Shown here in pieces: positions 1-10,560 of a stretch of DNA of 64,000 bases. Below the pieces are notes generated by a model. That model saw nothing but the letters and a program-made list of their open reading frames with translations, ran no database searches and was not told the origin of the DNA. Made by a program: the position numbers and the translations under genes. The stretch is from contig OX104129.1 of assembly GCA_944470555.2 (NCBI GenBank), positions 50,997,998 to 51,061,997 on the forward strand, in the 5' to 3' direction. Origin of the DNA: Heterobilharzia americana. Its lineage: Eukaryota > Platyhelminthes > Trematoda > Strigeidida > Schistosomatidae. The stretch's first letter is position 1; each line of letters opens with the position of its first letter.

Positions 1-1512
1 CAAACTGTTGTAGTACTGCGCCTACCGCAACATTTGAAGCGTCTGTCATGATGGCTAGTGGTGCTTCTGAATCACGACGAGAGAGAAGAGTTTCAGAACT
101 TAGAGCCAGCTTCAGTTTGTCAAAAGCATCATGGGCCGCTTGGGTCATGTGAAACACTTTGGCTCGTCCTTGCAATAAATCTGTCAGCGGTTGGGCTACT
201 TCAGCACATTTAGGTATGAAACGTCGATAGAAGTTTATTAACCCCAGAAATCTTCGCAGCTTTCGAAACGAGTCTGGAACAGGATATTCTCGAATTGCAT
301 CTACTTCTTGCGGAACCGGTTTAACACCGTTGGCATTAACAATGTGACCCAAAAACTGTAGGGATTCCTTGCCAAATTCGCATTTCTGCGGATTGATTGT
401 AATGCCATATTCACGCAGTCGTTCGAAAAGCGTCCTCAGATGTTGCAGGTGCTCTGTTTCAGATGCGCTAGCTACTATTAAGTCATCTATGTATGCACTG
501 ACGAAAGGTAAGCCATGGAGTACCTGATCTATAAATCTTTGGAATGTTTGAGCAGCATTTGTCAAACCAAACGGCATACGAATAAATTCGAATAGTCCGA
601 AGGGGTAGTGATGGCCGTCTTAGGAACATCATTGGGTTCCACAGGAATGTGATAGTAAGCTCGCACGAGGTCAATCTTGGAAAAAATATTTACTTTTGTC
701 ATAGAGTTCATAAAATCATGTATGTGAGGAATTGGATACTTATCAGGGACCGTACGCTTATTCAACGCTCGATAATCACCGCAAGGCCGTATTTCCCCTG
801 ATGCTTTTTTAGGTACCATATGCAGGGGTGATGACCATGGGCTCTTGGAAGGGCGTATAACTCCCAACTTTAGAAGTTTATCAAATTCCTGTTTTGCTAT
901 CTGCAGCTTTTTAGGGTCTAAGCGTCGAGGTTTTGATGAGACTGGAGGACCTTTTGTAAGAATATGGTGCGTCACCGTATGTTTTGGAGAGGACTTCGTG
1001 TAATCCGTTTGAGTGAGCTCGGGAAATTCTCGCAGAAGGATATCGTACTCGGAAGTGTTGTTTATTGGAGCTACGACTAAGTTTATTGTTTTTGTCTCCG
1101 TAACGATACCGGTGATAGAAAATTCACCATTACGGCTGACTAGTCTATGGCGACTAGAGTCGACCAATAGTTCGTAGTGTTGAAGGAAATCCATGCCAAT
1201 GATAGGCGACGATATGTCAGCTATGACGAATTCCCACTGGAATGGTGTATGAAAGCCAATGTCTAGGATCAAAATTCTGGTCCCATATGTAGTAATAGCA
1301 GATCTATTTGCCGCTTGTAGTACAAAAGTTGGGTTGGGATGGCGTTTTTCGGAAGGTGTGGGTGGGATCACGCTCACTTCCGCTCCAGTGTCAACCAGAA
1401 ACTGAGCTCCAGTCTTCCTATCCGTCACTCGAAACAAACGACTGTGTTGTTGTACGCCGGCGACAGCAGTCGTCACTGATCGCCGGCCTTTCCGTTTCCC
1501 GATGAAAAGGTT
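1..1512 (-). pseudogene. Gypsy/CsRn1-type pol: protease, reverse transcriptase, start of RNase H (frameshifted, cut by window edge)
   Basis: This is the pol region of an LTR retrotransposon. The open frame starts at 1512, in the -1 frame relative to gag, and overlaps gag by about 40 nt. Domains in order: an aspartic protease with the active-site motif DTGA (about 1395-1385); the RT entry motifs [14 protein letters not shown] and [11 protein letters not shown] (about 850-660); the RT catalytic YIDD at 482-493; the fingers/connection segment; and the first RNase H aspartate (TDAS, about 55-45) at the window edge. One base is missing near 600, in the run of Cs before the conserved RT motif. The frame therefore stops at 562 while homology continues in another frame down to position 1. 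With this break the copy cannot make full Pol. The relationship to Boudicca/CsRn1 rests on the Gag box and primer site next door. Confidence 0.85.
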
Positions 1513-2282
1513 TTAAAATCGCATGGTAACAAACAACGACGTGCTTTACTGCCAAACTTCTTGTGATACCAGCACGTGCTACTTTTAGACGCAATTCTAC
1601 TCGTGGTCCTATCACGACTACGGGATCTGCTTCTACAGAACTTCGGTGACCGTCGGTTTAACTGCAAAGCCGTCAGTTGTCCTGTAAGTATGTCTATCTT
1701 CCTCTCTAAAGCGGCCACTCGGTCGTTTTGCGTTGGCTCAGCAATACTTTCAACCGGTTTAGGCATCCTTTCGTACATACGGTCAGCGATGTCAGCCAAC
1801 CTGTCAATGTCCGCATCTCCGACAGCTAATATCTGCTGAATGCATGAAGGAAGTCTCCGCAGCCAGAGCTGGTAGAATAAACGGTTGTCTACTTTCCTAT
1901 CTTTCAGCAGACTTTGCATATGTCGCTTAAGTTGTGAAGGTGTTCTGTCACCGAGGCATATGCTACTTAGTAGTTGATCGACAGCCTTCTGGTCAGATAA
2001 CGAAGTAGCTTTCAGCACCTGCTTCTTCAAAACATCATAAGAAGTGTCTGGGTGGGGCTTTAGTAGTGTCTCCCTTACTTGTTCAGCCACTTCTTCCGGC
2101 AAAACAGAGCTTGTGTATCCGAACTTTGTGTTTTGTGAAGTTATATGATTGGCCATGAAGAAATGTTCTAGACGGACAAACCACAATTGCGGGTCGTTAA
2201 ACTTAAAACAAGGCATAGGAAGATTAATGGCACCCACGGACCCTAAATTCGAAAAGTCTTGATTATGAGAGTTTAAGGACAT
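1473..2282 (-). CDS. gag: Gag of a CsRn1/Boudicca-type LTR retrotransposon
   Basis: A 269-residue open frame from the ATG at 2282. The frame stays open to 2351, but only through a TTG, so the ATG is preferred. The N-terminal half ([12 protein letters not shown], then [12 protein letters not shown] and [15 protein letters not shown]) has the look of a capsid-type Gag. The C-terminal part is basic (SRSRSRDR) and ends in one Cys-His box of the form C-x2-H-x9-C-x3-C, that is CHCC rather than the usual retroviral CCHC. CHCC boxes are known from the CsRn1/Kabuki clade, which includes schistosome Boudicca. The frame is intact, unlike the downstream pol. Translation of pol presumably needs a -1 shift in the short overlap, but I saw no canonical slippery heptamer there. 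Confidence 0.82.
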   Translation of the reverse strand: MSLNSHNQDFSNLGSVGAINLPMPCFKFNDPQLWFVRLEHFFMANHITSQNTKFGYTSSVLPEEVAEQVRETLLKPHPDTSYDVLKKQVLKATSLSDQKAVDQLLSSICLGDRTPSQLKRHMQSLLKDRKVDNRLFYQLWLRRLPSCIQQILAVGDADIDRLADIADRMYERMPKPVESIAEPTQNDRVAALERKIDILTGQLTALQLNRRSPKFCRSRSRSRDRTTSRIASKSSTCWYHKKFGSKARRCLLPCDFKTFSSGNGKAGDQ

Positions 2283-2488
2283 CAGTACTGGTACAGCAAA
2301 AAAAATGTTTAAGAACAAGAGCAGGAAAAATACAATAAACAAGTATGTCAATGCCTACCGCAAAGCAGCCAGAGAAATTATCAGTATATATACATATATA
2401 TCCATATTGTATAGGATTATTAAAGACTGGTTGCAGTATTCAACTGAAGACAAGAATAATATCCACGTGTGAAACTTGCAAGAGTTTA

Positions 2489-2507
2489 ATCACGTCGGGA
2501 TCACCAG
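2489..2507 (-). promoter_or_regulatory. Primer-binding site, tRNA-Trp type
   Basis: On the minus strand this reads TGGTGATCCCGACGTGATT. It matches the complement of the tRNA-Trp 3' end used by CsRn1-clade elements, as I recall it, with one mismatch. It lies between the LTR end and gag, where a minus-strand primer site should be. Confidence 0.75.
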
Positions 2508-2509
2508 TT

Positions 2510-2758
2510 TGTCGAGCTCTGAAATCTGACTCGAAATTTGTATACGCGTCCCCACACACTAGTGCCCACTTATAATTTCCGACACTGCTGATTCACCTGC
2601 GTGAGACAGGGTAAGTATCAGAAGTTAACGCGAAGTATATATCAGCAAGTTGTATTAGTCAACGAGCGAGCAAAATGTCTTTTTCAGTACAACTAAAGAA
2701 AAAATGTACAATGAGTTGTTACATACATAAACGCCATACAGTGAAATAAAATGCTACA
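2510..2758 (-). repeat. Probable 5' LTR of the Gypsy/CsRn1-type element
   Basis: Immediately upstream (minus sense) of the primer site is a segment bounded by TG and CA: minus-strand start TGTAGCATTTT at 2758, end GCTCGACA at 2510. A TATATA stretch lies near 2640 in minus sense, a plausible U3 promoter. The partner LTR is outside the window, so the outer edge at 2758 is a guess from the TG dinucleotide alone. Confidence 0.45.
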
Positions 2759-2759
2759 A

Positions 2760-3339
2760 TGGGCACTAATCACAAATCCCTTCAACAATGCTCACTCAAC
2801 ACTCGTCAACTTCCATCACAAAGCATAACACCATCATCCCTGTCTAACTGGCTCGACGACACACACTCCTCCGAATAACTCACAGGTAAACCAATCAGTA
2901 CCATGATCATTCAGCAACAACCGCATCAGACACCACTGCATATAACCACTCACTGACTGAATCAGTGAATCACGGATCCACTCACAGAGTCGATCGCAGT
3001 CAAAATGTATGTGGGGCAACTTGCATGGTTGTGAGGACGCAGCACCGTGCTAAATAAGACCCACATCAACACGAGGGATGATGCAAAGCCTACAGTGAGT
3101 GTGGCTGCGCCTTTACCAATCATCAACAACGTCACATTGATGACAACGAACCAGTCACTCGATGACACTGCCAACCACACACCACCCCACCCCAAATCAA
3201 GTCAATCTACTAATCAATCAATCAACCAGCCAACCAATCAGTCATTCAGTGATTCAAGTAGTCACTCAGTGGAGCATTGTAACATAATTACCATCGATAC
3301 ATTAACACAGCACACGCAACAGCGGTCAGGTAAGCGAGT
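2760..3339. other. Gene-free, rich in short CAATC-type repeats
   Basis: Low-complexity DNA with many CAATCAATC and ACCAATCA units (3190-3260) and CACA-rich runs. A 169-codon open frame across 3047-3556 consists of Thr/Ser/His/Asn-rich low-complexity sequence and continues into the repeat body, so I do not regard it as a protein gene. The stretch may be a diverged part of the repeat unit that follows it. Confidence 0.5.
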
Positions 3340-4392
3340 GCACCTGCACGCTCACATACTGACATGTGCTGACACACATTCGCACACTCACACGTACACA
3401 AGTGTTCACTTTCACACGAATACACGCAAACACAGACACTCGCATAAGCCAGTGACTCAATTCACCATCCAGGAAACATCCAGTCAAACAATTCATCACC
3501 CATTCAACCAATCCATAACGAATCCAATCAATACCAGATCAATCACACTTGAATAACTGACAAGACAATACTGAGGAGCACACCGAGAAGCGACACTCAC
3601 CTCCTTCAAGTATCGCCTGAATCGCCACTTCAATCGAAGCATATTGTACCAGTCCTCCTAGAATCACTACAAGAAGACGCATTGTGTTTATCTCCTCCTC
3701 ATCTCATTCCGTCAAAAAACACAAACACAAACACGTGTGTAGGCGCACTCATATACACATACGCATACACATTGGCATTGGCATTGGCATTGGCATTGGC
3801 ATTAGCATTAGCATTCACTGAGCACTGTCACTCAGTGATGGCCATGTGTGGACATGGTGACCGGTATCTAGGCTGACATCGAGGCCGATTGACGTTGACA
3901 CTCAGACTGAAATAGTGTCTTCGCTCCTCTCTGTCGATTATCAGCATCAGCATGTTGTCGACTGATAATGTTGATGACAGTCTGTGTGTAATGGTGAGGA
4001 TGTAGTCTCAGTTGGTGAGCAGATGCAGTGTGAATATGGTGCGTTCATTGACTGTGGGTTATTCAGGTTGACTTTGCGTTGAGTCGAGGTGGGTGGAGAG
4101 GAGGTACAGTTTGATTGATAGTGTTTATCAAAAACGAGAGTTTCACCTCACTCTTCAAAAGTGGTCATAGAAGAGTTGAATGCTGGCTTTTGACAGGGCG
4201 ATTGACAATCGTGTACAGACGAGACGGGTGGAGTGATGAGATATCGTTAGTGTGGATAGAGTGTGATGACAGTCTGTTGAATGAGGTGTGTATATTTGGA
4301 GATTTGCTTTTGTGATGTGATGTGATGTGGTGTGTGTGTGTGTGTGTGGATATGTAGGTTAGATGGAGAGTTGGTGTTGTATATGTCGGTTT
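3340..4392 (+). repeat. tRNA-Ala-linked repeat, body copy 1 (1.05 kb)
   Basis: This block recurs in inverted orientation at 13009-14033 with near-identity. A 66-codon open frame at 4115-4315 is translated identically from 13076-13276. The inner part contains a six-base GGCATT/AGCATT minisatellite (about 3770-3815) and GTGAT/GT runs (4310-4350). Homology ends sharply at both edges: before 3340 on the left, and at 4392 where this copy enters a TTG microsatellite. I find no transposase, RT or terminal repeats. The short frames probably reflect recent duplication rather than coding. It appears to be a non-coding repeat unit, probably satellite-like or non-autonomous. Confidence 0.8.
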
Positions 4393-4400
4393 TCTTTGAG

Positions 4401-4430
<30 letters not shown>
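4401..4430 (+). repeat. (TTG)10 microsatellite
   Basis: Ten uninterrupted TTG units directly after the end of repeat body copy 1. They are absent at the matching edge of copy 2, which instead abuts an Sm-alpha-like element. Confidence 0.9.
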
Positions 4431-4431
<1 letters not shown>

Positions 4432-4503
4432 ATATGATGTTGATTTTGGTGGTTGTCTGTGTGTGTCGGAGGTGATGTTGTTTGTGAAGTGCGCTGAACA
4501 ATC

Positions 4504-4576
4504 GGGGTACTAGCTCAAATGGTAGAGCGCTCGCTTAGCATGTGAGAGGTACTGGGATCGATACCCAGGTACTCCA
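4504..4576 (+). tRNA. tRNA-Ala (AGC)
   Basis: Seventy-three nt fold into a full cloverleaf. The acceptor GGGGTAC pairs with GTACTCC (one G-T), the D stem is GCTC/GAGC, the anticodon stem CTCGC/GTGAG (one G-T) holds loop TTAGCAT with anticodon AGC, the T stem is CTGGG/CCCAG with loop ATCGATA, and the discriminator base is A. The internal promoter boxes are present: A box TAGCTCAAATGG and B box GGATCGATACC. The first TTTT downstream is at 4616-4619, about 40 nt away, further than usual for a tRNA gene. A decayed relative of the same tRNA with the same 3' flank lies at 14164-14205, so this may be the head of a repeat rather than a plain tRNA locus. Confidence 0.85.
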
Positions 4577-4740
4577 GTTACGCGTGTGTGGTCAACCGTA
4601 CGATGATCCAACGCCTTTTCACGCATTAAATAACAACACACACAACCATCCACCGGTCAACTCCAACAAGCACAACATCCCTCTCACACTATACCAACTA
4701 CTATCACTGCAATTCACACACTCTCCACGCTCAATATAAC
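4577..4740 (+). repeat. 3' tail linked to the tRNA-Ala head
   Basis: A CA-rich stretch after the tRNA. Blocks such as GTGTGGTCAA, TCCAACGCC, CCAACAAGCACAACATC and CCAACT.CTATCAC.GCA recur in the same order on the minus strand from 14163 down to 14040. The tail is therefore shared with the second unit of the family, where it leads directly into the repeat body. Confidence 0.65.
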
Positions 4741-5129
4741 CACCCAATTAACATGTGACCTTAGTTCGGCTGACGTCGTGATTGTCGATAACTTGCCAGG
4801 TGGCTTTATGTACACGGTTTGCGGATCCCTTTGTCTAATTAGATGAGTGAAGAATACGGAACGTGCTGGTTTTACTACACTCGCTGTGATGGCGTTTGCT
4901 GTGTATTTTCCTCGGTTTTTAATGCCTGCTTTCCGTTTTTATGTGATTTTTCTTTGTTATTTTCATTCTGTTTCTCTCGACTTAGTTTTTGTGATGTTTA
5001 AGTGTTTAAATTTTACGTTGGTGTAACTGTGTTTTATGTATTTTATAGAACATTTTCCTGCTTTTGTAGCCGAAAATCTTTAATTGACTACCGGTAATAC
5101 GAAAGGTTTTTCTTTATTCTATATTATTA

Positions 5130-6230
5130 TGTCGTATTTGTTTGGAGACAGGTGTCAATGTCCTAGTTGTCGAAAACGAGAGAATTTTCGTGATAGTCTG
5201 AAGGTGTTTTTTGTGTAGTTAATACTGACGAGAAATGTCAATATTGCGGATATTGACCGTCTTGTTGCTTTGTTCCAGCAATTCCTGCTTTAGTTACCAA
5301 CAAGCCTCTGGTGAGTTTTGAAGGATTCCTGCAGTTACCGGGTTGGAATTTTAGGCAGCCGAATTTATTACCAAATGGGTCTTAGTGGGAATCCTATGCG
5401 TTGCGTAGACGCCTGGTGACAGTGTGCTGACTACCACAGAACAGACTTGCTGGTTAACTTCGATGGTTTATCTGTATCCAAAAGTTCAAGTCAGCACTGA
5501 GTGTCGACTGTTTCTTTTGTATTTGGGGGCAGTCATCCTTAAGGAAATCCTTCTACTAATTTCGTATACCAACTTTAGGCGACTATCTCTTTACACATGC
5601 TTACTGTTACATTCTCTAGATTTTGTAGACAGTACTGTGTCTGTTCAACGTAATATGCCCAACTTCGTTGTTGAGTTTTAGGCTTTATGTGGAACGGAAC
5701 ATAAAACTTACAATGTGCATTCACTGAAGCACATTGTTGATGACACTATTGTTCACGGGACTTGGAAAAGTTTTCTGCATTTCCTTTTGGATCTTATATG
5801 CAGAAAATAGGACGGTCCGTGCATAGTAATTATGCTGTAGCAAAGCAGGTAGCTCAAAGTTATGGTAAGTAGGTGTACATGGAAGATAAGATCCACCCTA
5901 TGAGGCTGTTTTCTGCCACAGTGGAATACAATCTAGATGCAGATATTAGGGACACCATCGTAACTTGTCGGAAATATACATTAAGTGCTTACTGTCCAGA
6001 TAACGTTTTCATAGTTAGAGGTCAGCCAGGATTAATGACTGATATTAGGGAACCGAACAGACTACCTTTCCGGCAGTATAAAGACCCAGTCAACTTTTCT
6101 GATGGATCCTTCCAATCAAGTTATATCAGTATATTTTAGTGCTTGGCAGCAGGGCATGAATATAGTCGGATTTATGTGGATGACGTGTTATGTAAACACA
6201 CTGTGGTTCCCTGTAAGAATTATGAGGTAG
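5130..6230 (+). pseudogene. CACTA (EnSpm) transposase relic 1, Tnp2-like
   Basis: Read across stops and frameshifts, the plus strand yields ordered Tnp2-like motifs: LLVNFDGLSVSKSSSQ near 5445-5500; CGTEHKTYNVHSLKHIVDD followed by FPFGSYMQKIGR at about 5690-5820; and YKDPVNFSDG..SSYIS near 6080-6135 with a decayed C-terminus to 6230. Such NxDG and YNxHxLxHLxDD motifs are typical of CACTA transposases; schistosomes are known to carry a CACTA family (SmTRC1). Many stops mean this copy is dead. I did not find CACTA termini or a target duplication. Confidence 0.7.
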
Positions 6231-8900
6231 CAATACTGTTGCTGCATACATTCAAATAACTTTCTCCCCTGATGCAACTTCGTTTTTATGATGATTGTAA
6301 TGGAAGCATGCTCTTTCGTTACAAGTGAACTGATTACCACGTCAACCATTATTGGATACACCAAATATGCATCACTCATTTTTCCGTTCCTGTAATTCTT
6401 CTATCTAATGCTTAGAGAAAAATTACTTGAAACTAAACTTTCGAGAAGAAAAACGCATTGTTATCGTGTCGCGAAAATGGATACTGACCAAGGATACATG
6501 CTTCTTCAAAGAAGGTACCTTGGAATAGGGAGCTGGAGAAAAACTTACAGCCAGTGATGGATTCGGCATTTGGAAGTGTAAGATTGTAATGCAATGCGGT
6601 AACATGCTAAAATGAATGTTGATTACCTAACTATCACATACCCCATTGAAAGCCAATAAACTGATTCCTATTTTCTCAAATATGCTGGGATATACGTGAT
6701 CAGGTCGCAAAATGTTACCGTTGGCAGCTAAGAGGTAGAAGAAGTAAGTCATGCAATTCATAGTTCTCCATTTTGAAGAGGTATTGAGAAAACCAGTAAG
6801 AAACACTCGTATGACTCGATAGATATGGACCTTGTGGCTGCCCAATCGACTGATTTCATTGTTGACTATCCTCAGATAAATATATTGCAGCAACTAACTC
6901 CATGCAGGGCAGGGTACGTTAGATAAATAATACGATCATACTGTAGTTCTTTTACGAGTTAACCCGCCCTTATTACCTCATCGCCTAAATGTCAAACGGG
7001 AAGCGTACAGTAAGTGTAGTAGGCACTGCTAATACATAAAACGTGTGGTTCCTTGGAATTAAAAAAGCGATGAGTCGGTGAAATTACTTCACCAATCGCA
7101 CAGTGGCATGAATGAACCGATGAAAACGATGACATTCACTGTTAATTACGTTACAGCGAAAAGAACTAATCAAACCACCGGAAATGAAGTGAATACAGTC
7201 TCCATGGAATCCAATAGAAAATTGGAGTCCATGAAGAAGGTTGAAATACTCTAAGTGCCATTAAAGGAAAGTCAATTCAAAGGCCGATACACAAGTCACA
7301 TAAAATTCTCTTCACACTTGCAGACTATCAGAATGACACTGAACTTAATGCATAATATTAGAAAGTCAGTTAGTAGAATGCCGGGGTCATTTCTGAAACC
7401 TGAAATTACATCCCAGCATACCCTACTGGGAACGCCGACGAAGACGTCCTTGATGAAATGCTCGTTTTACCTGATTATCCGATGTAAGTTGTAACATTTG
7501 TTATTCTGCCTATCAGTAGGCATAATAAAATTGAAATTCGTGACTGTATCGAAACCGGAGAAAGATGTGGATCGCGAGCTGGACTTGGCTATTCAAAACT
7601 GCTTACATGATCTTAGAGATGAGATATGAAGAAATGACAGGAGGAGATCTGCTGAGAGCAGTGTAAGTAATTTATTTCACCACATAAAAATGGCAAATGT
7701 GTAATTACGGTCATCATTGACATTATTATCATTCATATAATTGTTACTTTTGGCCTTTTATGAAATTTCTCCATGTCATTTACATCTTGCGTAATAACCA
7801 GTTGCATTTGTTTTACATGCTTCAATTGTCTCTCAACAGTCAACATCATTCAGAAGAATGCACATGTCTGTCACTATTTCTTACGGATTTATACGTTCTT
7901 TTATACGAAGCAAGGGACTCTATCCAACTTTTTTGTCTTTAAAGAGCAGACGATGGACACGAACTTTGTATGCACTGAACGATAACTGAAAAATCATGTA
8001 TGCTTGTTTGCTATCTAACAGTAACTGTTTTTGTACATATAGCTGCTTCCTTTTCATGAAATACACCCTTCATAATAATTCAGAATGACTTACAATTTTA
8101 TTTAACGACGTAAAGCAGTATTTACGAGAATAAGAAGTACATGGTTCATCTCAACAAAACTTCAGATTGAGTTAATTTCGGGTAAATTCTGGGGAAGCGA
8201 AAAGATTTTTGGGGAAGCACGCATTCTAGGGAAAATGGGGGATTAATTGTTGCGTTTCCTCAAAATGGTATGTTAAGGGTACTTGAGATGCGTTTCAATG
8301 AATTTTTCGGAGTCTTGCAGACCAATGTTCCATTCACGTTACGGGAAATTCATTCCCCAAGGAGACATCGTCCATGGCCTCATAATGCGGATACATTCTT
8401 TGCGATGGCTTGTTGCGAACTTCTGAATTTCAGCTAGGCTCAGTGCTAACGGCATCGGCATTCCGGACTGAATATCTCTCGCCTTCACCCGTCTCCAAGA
8501 ACTGCTTCTACTCGATGACTAACTGGACTAGGAAGCAGGATTCACCTTAACTTTAGGTTGCTATGCTCCCGGCGCACTTGGTGTAATCATGGCGGCTAAC
8601 AAACTCGTCCATACTTTGTAGATTCACGCCACTTGTCTGGCGCATATAGATCTCGTTGACTGCGGTTTTCAGTAAGTCAAATTGACGGTTAAGTAGTTGA
8701 TATCCCTCGTGGCCACAGGAAGGCTTACCGTCGTACACAACTAAGCTCGACCAATAATCCCTGGAGAACGAACCACATTCGGTTTTCACCAGCTAGCAAC
8801 TCAAACTTAGCAACACTTAACCACACCGCTTAAAAATTCACTTTGACGCTCTGGAACATAGCTATGGAGCGGATCTATGCTGCTCAGAGTGTCATAGTCA
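6231..8900. other. No recognisable gene; unassigned AT-rich DNA
   Basis: No conserved protein motif, RNA or repeat was recognised. A 78-codon minus frame at 8553-8789 contains a Gln/Leu-rich segment (GYQLLNRQFDLLKTAV) that resembles coding sequence more than its surroundings do, but I cannot name it and it has no partner exons that I can see. Confidence 0.4.
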
Positions 8901-8909
8901 CCCCACTGG

Positions 8910-9694
8910 GCAATATCAGTCCTAGTGATTGTGCTAGTGATGATAAGGATAATGAGAACAGCATCGTACAGTCAGCACAGGTTTTAAACTAAAACAAAAC
9001 AAACAAAAGTTGCGTTTTGCTAACGAATAAAGTATGTTGATAATCAAAGTCTAAACAAATAAGACATGTATGTGAAAGGAGTGAATGAAGGAAAAGGGAT
9101 TAAAACATCAAAATATCTTTGAAATCGTTTATTAAGTTTTCTTCAGACGAGGTTGAGATAACGTTCCCATGAATTTTCTCCTCACCCAAAGACTAAGGTT
9201 GTCCTCTGTAATTCGTAATACTTAATAGGGGAATATGAATTCCATTCGAAAGATTTTGTGTAATGTGATGTATGGTTTTGAACACTGACTTTATCTGTCA
9301 CATGAAAAATATCTACCAAATGCGACAGAAATGAACTTCGTATTCACTTCATTTATTCATTTTCTAACCAGAATGGTAGGTGTTCACCATCATGTTTGTT
9401 AAGCTATCTAGTCCTACATAGTTTTCTCCACAAGAGCAACTGAATTAGTAAATGAAAATACAAATGACATGCCTTATTTACTTTGACTTCGATTATCAAA
9501 ATACTTCATTCTTTAGCACTGTGCAACTTTTCTTTTTTTGAAGTTTTGGCGTGCATTAATTGTTGAAATGTCTTCGATGCCATGTTATTCTCATTATCCT
9601 TATCATCACTAGGACAATTATTAGCATCAGTACTGTCTGGATTTTTACTACTTGCATAATTCAATACCTTGCTGTCATAGAACAAAGAATTCAC
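8910..9694. repeat. Inverted pair of an acidic-peptide-coding segment
   Basis: The plus-strand stretch around 8915-8975 and the minus-strand stretch around 9640-9570 share a block containing GTGATGATAAGGATAATGAGAA. In the open minus frame 9506-9694 it encodes SDDKDNENN followed by a Lys-rich tail (HAKTSKKEKLHSAKE). The plus copy gives the related SDDKDNENSI before a stop. The two copies face each other about 600 bp apart. They could be remnants of the N-terminus of a transposon protein, but no catalytic domain is attached. Confidence 0.5.
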
Positions 9695-9749
9695 AGTGGT
9701 TGGTTACTCTTTTTATGGATGAGAAAATTTTTACACATTAAAGTATGAT

Positions 9750-10560
9750 GAGAGCTAACTGAAACATTGTTCCCATACTCTTTTGGCAACGGGTATGTTT
9801 TTATACTACTTAAAAGTTATGAGTAGTGTGACAAATTTTGTCTAAATTCACGGATGAAGGACGTTCAGGCTTCAATGAACTATTGGTTAGTATTAAGTAT
9901 TTAAATGCTGAAATTTTCTGTCACCACTTTTGAAAGCATATGTGTCTGTGATCATGTACGTCTCATTTCTTTTCTCTATTCAGTAGTCATCACAGGATGT
10001 TCACTACATTTTCATGCATAATAATGGCCAATGTGCTACAGTAAGGATCTTGTCAAGGAAGTAGAAGTAATTCACTGGTTAACTAACGTTTACACTTCAG
10101 TTTATGTCGTTGTCAGCGTCAACTCAACCGAAAGTATGAGTTGATTTATGGTAGGGTATCATCTGACTGTTTACCTTCAGGATAGGAGAGTGTTTCACTA
10201 GGGGTACTTTAAGCACTAATCAGTCGATGAAAGCCTAAGTTATTCTTTAAGAAAAGTCGTTTTCAAACTGAAAACTATGTTCACAGCACAGACAATTCAT
10301 AGTTACAATCTGAAACGTGTGCCAATCATAAGCAATGTAAGCCAAAAAATGTTGACGTTAACCTGTATTTTTTACTTAGACAGTCAGTCATGCGGTTCTA
10401 ATGATCACACCGTTGGTTTCAACTATACATTAGTATAAATGGATATAAGAAACTCACAAGCTTCAAGTAAACCAACAGACGATATCTTTACCTTAACAGA
10501 TAACTTTCTATACAAGACATGTAACCACAAAGAGCTGATGGCATTTGGAATAAAGACGTG
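9750..10560. other. Nothing recognised
   Basis: Stop-dense in all frames, with no RNA gene, tandem repeat or family motif that I could identify. Confidence 0.4.

Noticed and set aside
3047..3556. 169-codon plus-strand ORF, Thr/His/Ser/Asn-rich
   Set aside because: It is a translation of CA- and CAATC-rich repeats. Its second half is duplicated with the repeat body at 13817-14020, so it is not a credible gene.
4115..4315. 66-codon ORF identical at 13076-13276
   Set aside because: The identity is explained by the near-identical DNA repeat. There is no domain and no sign of codon-level selection.
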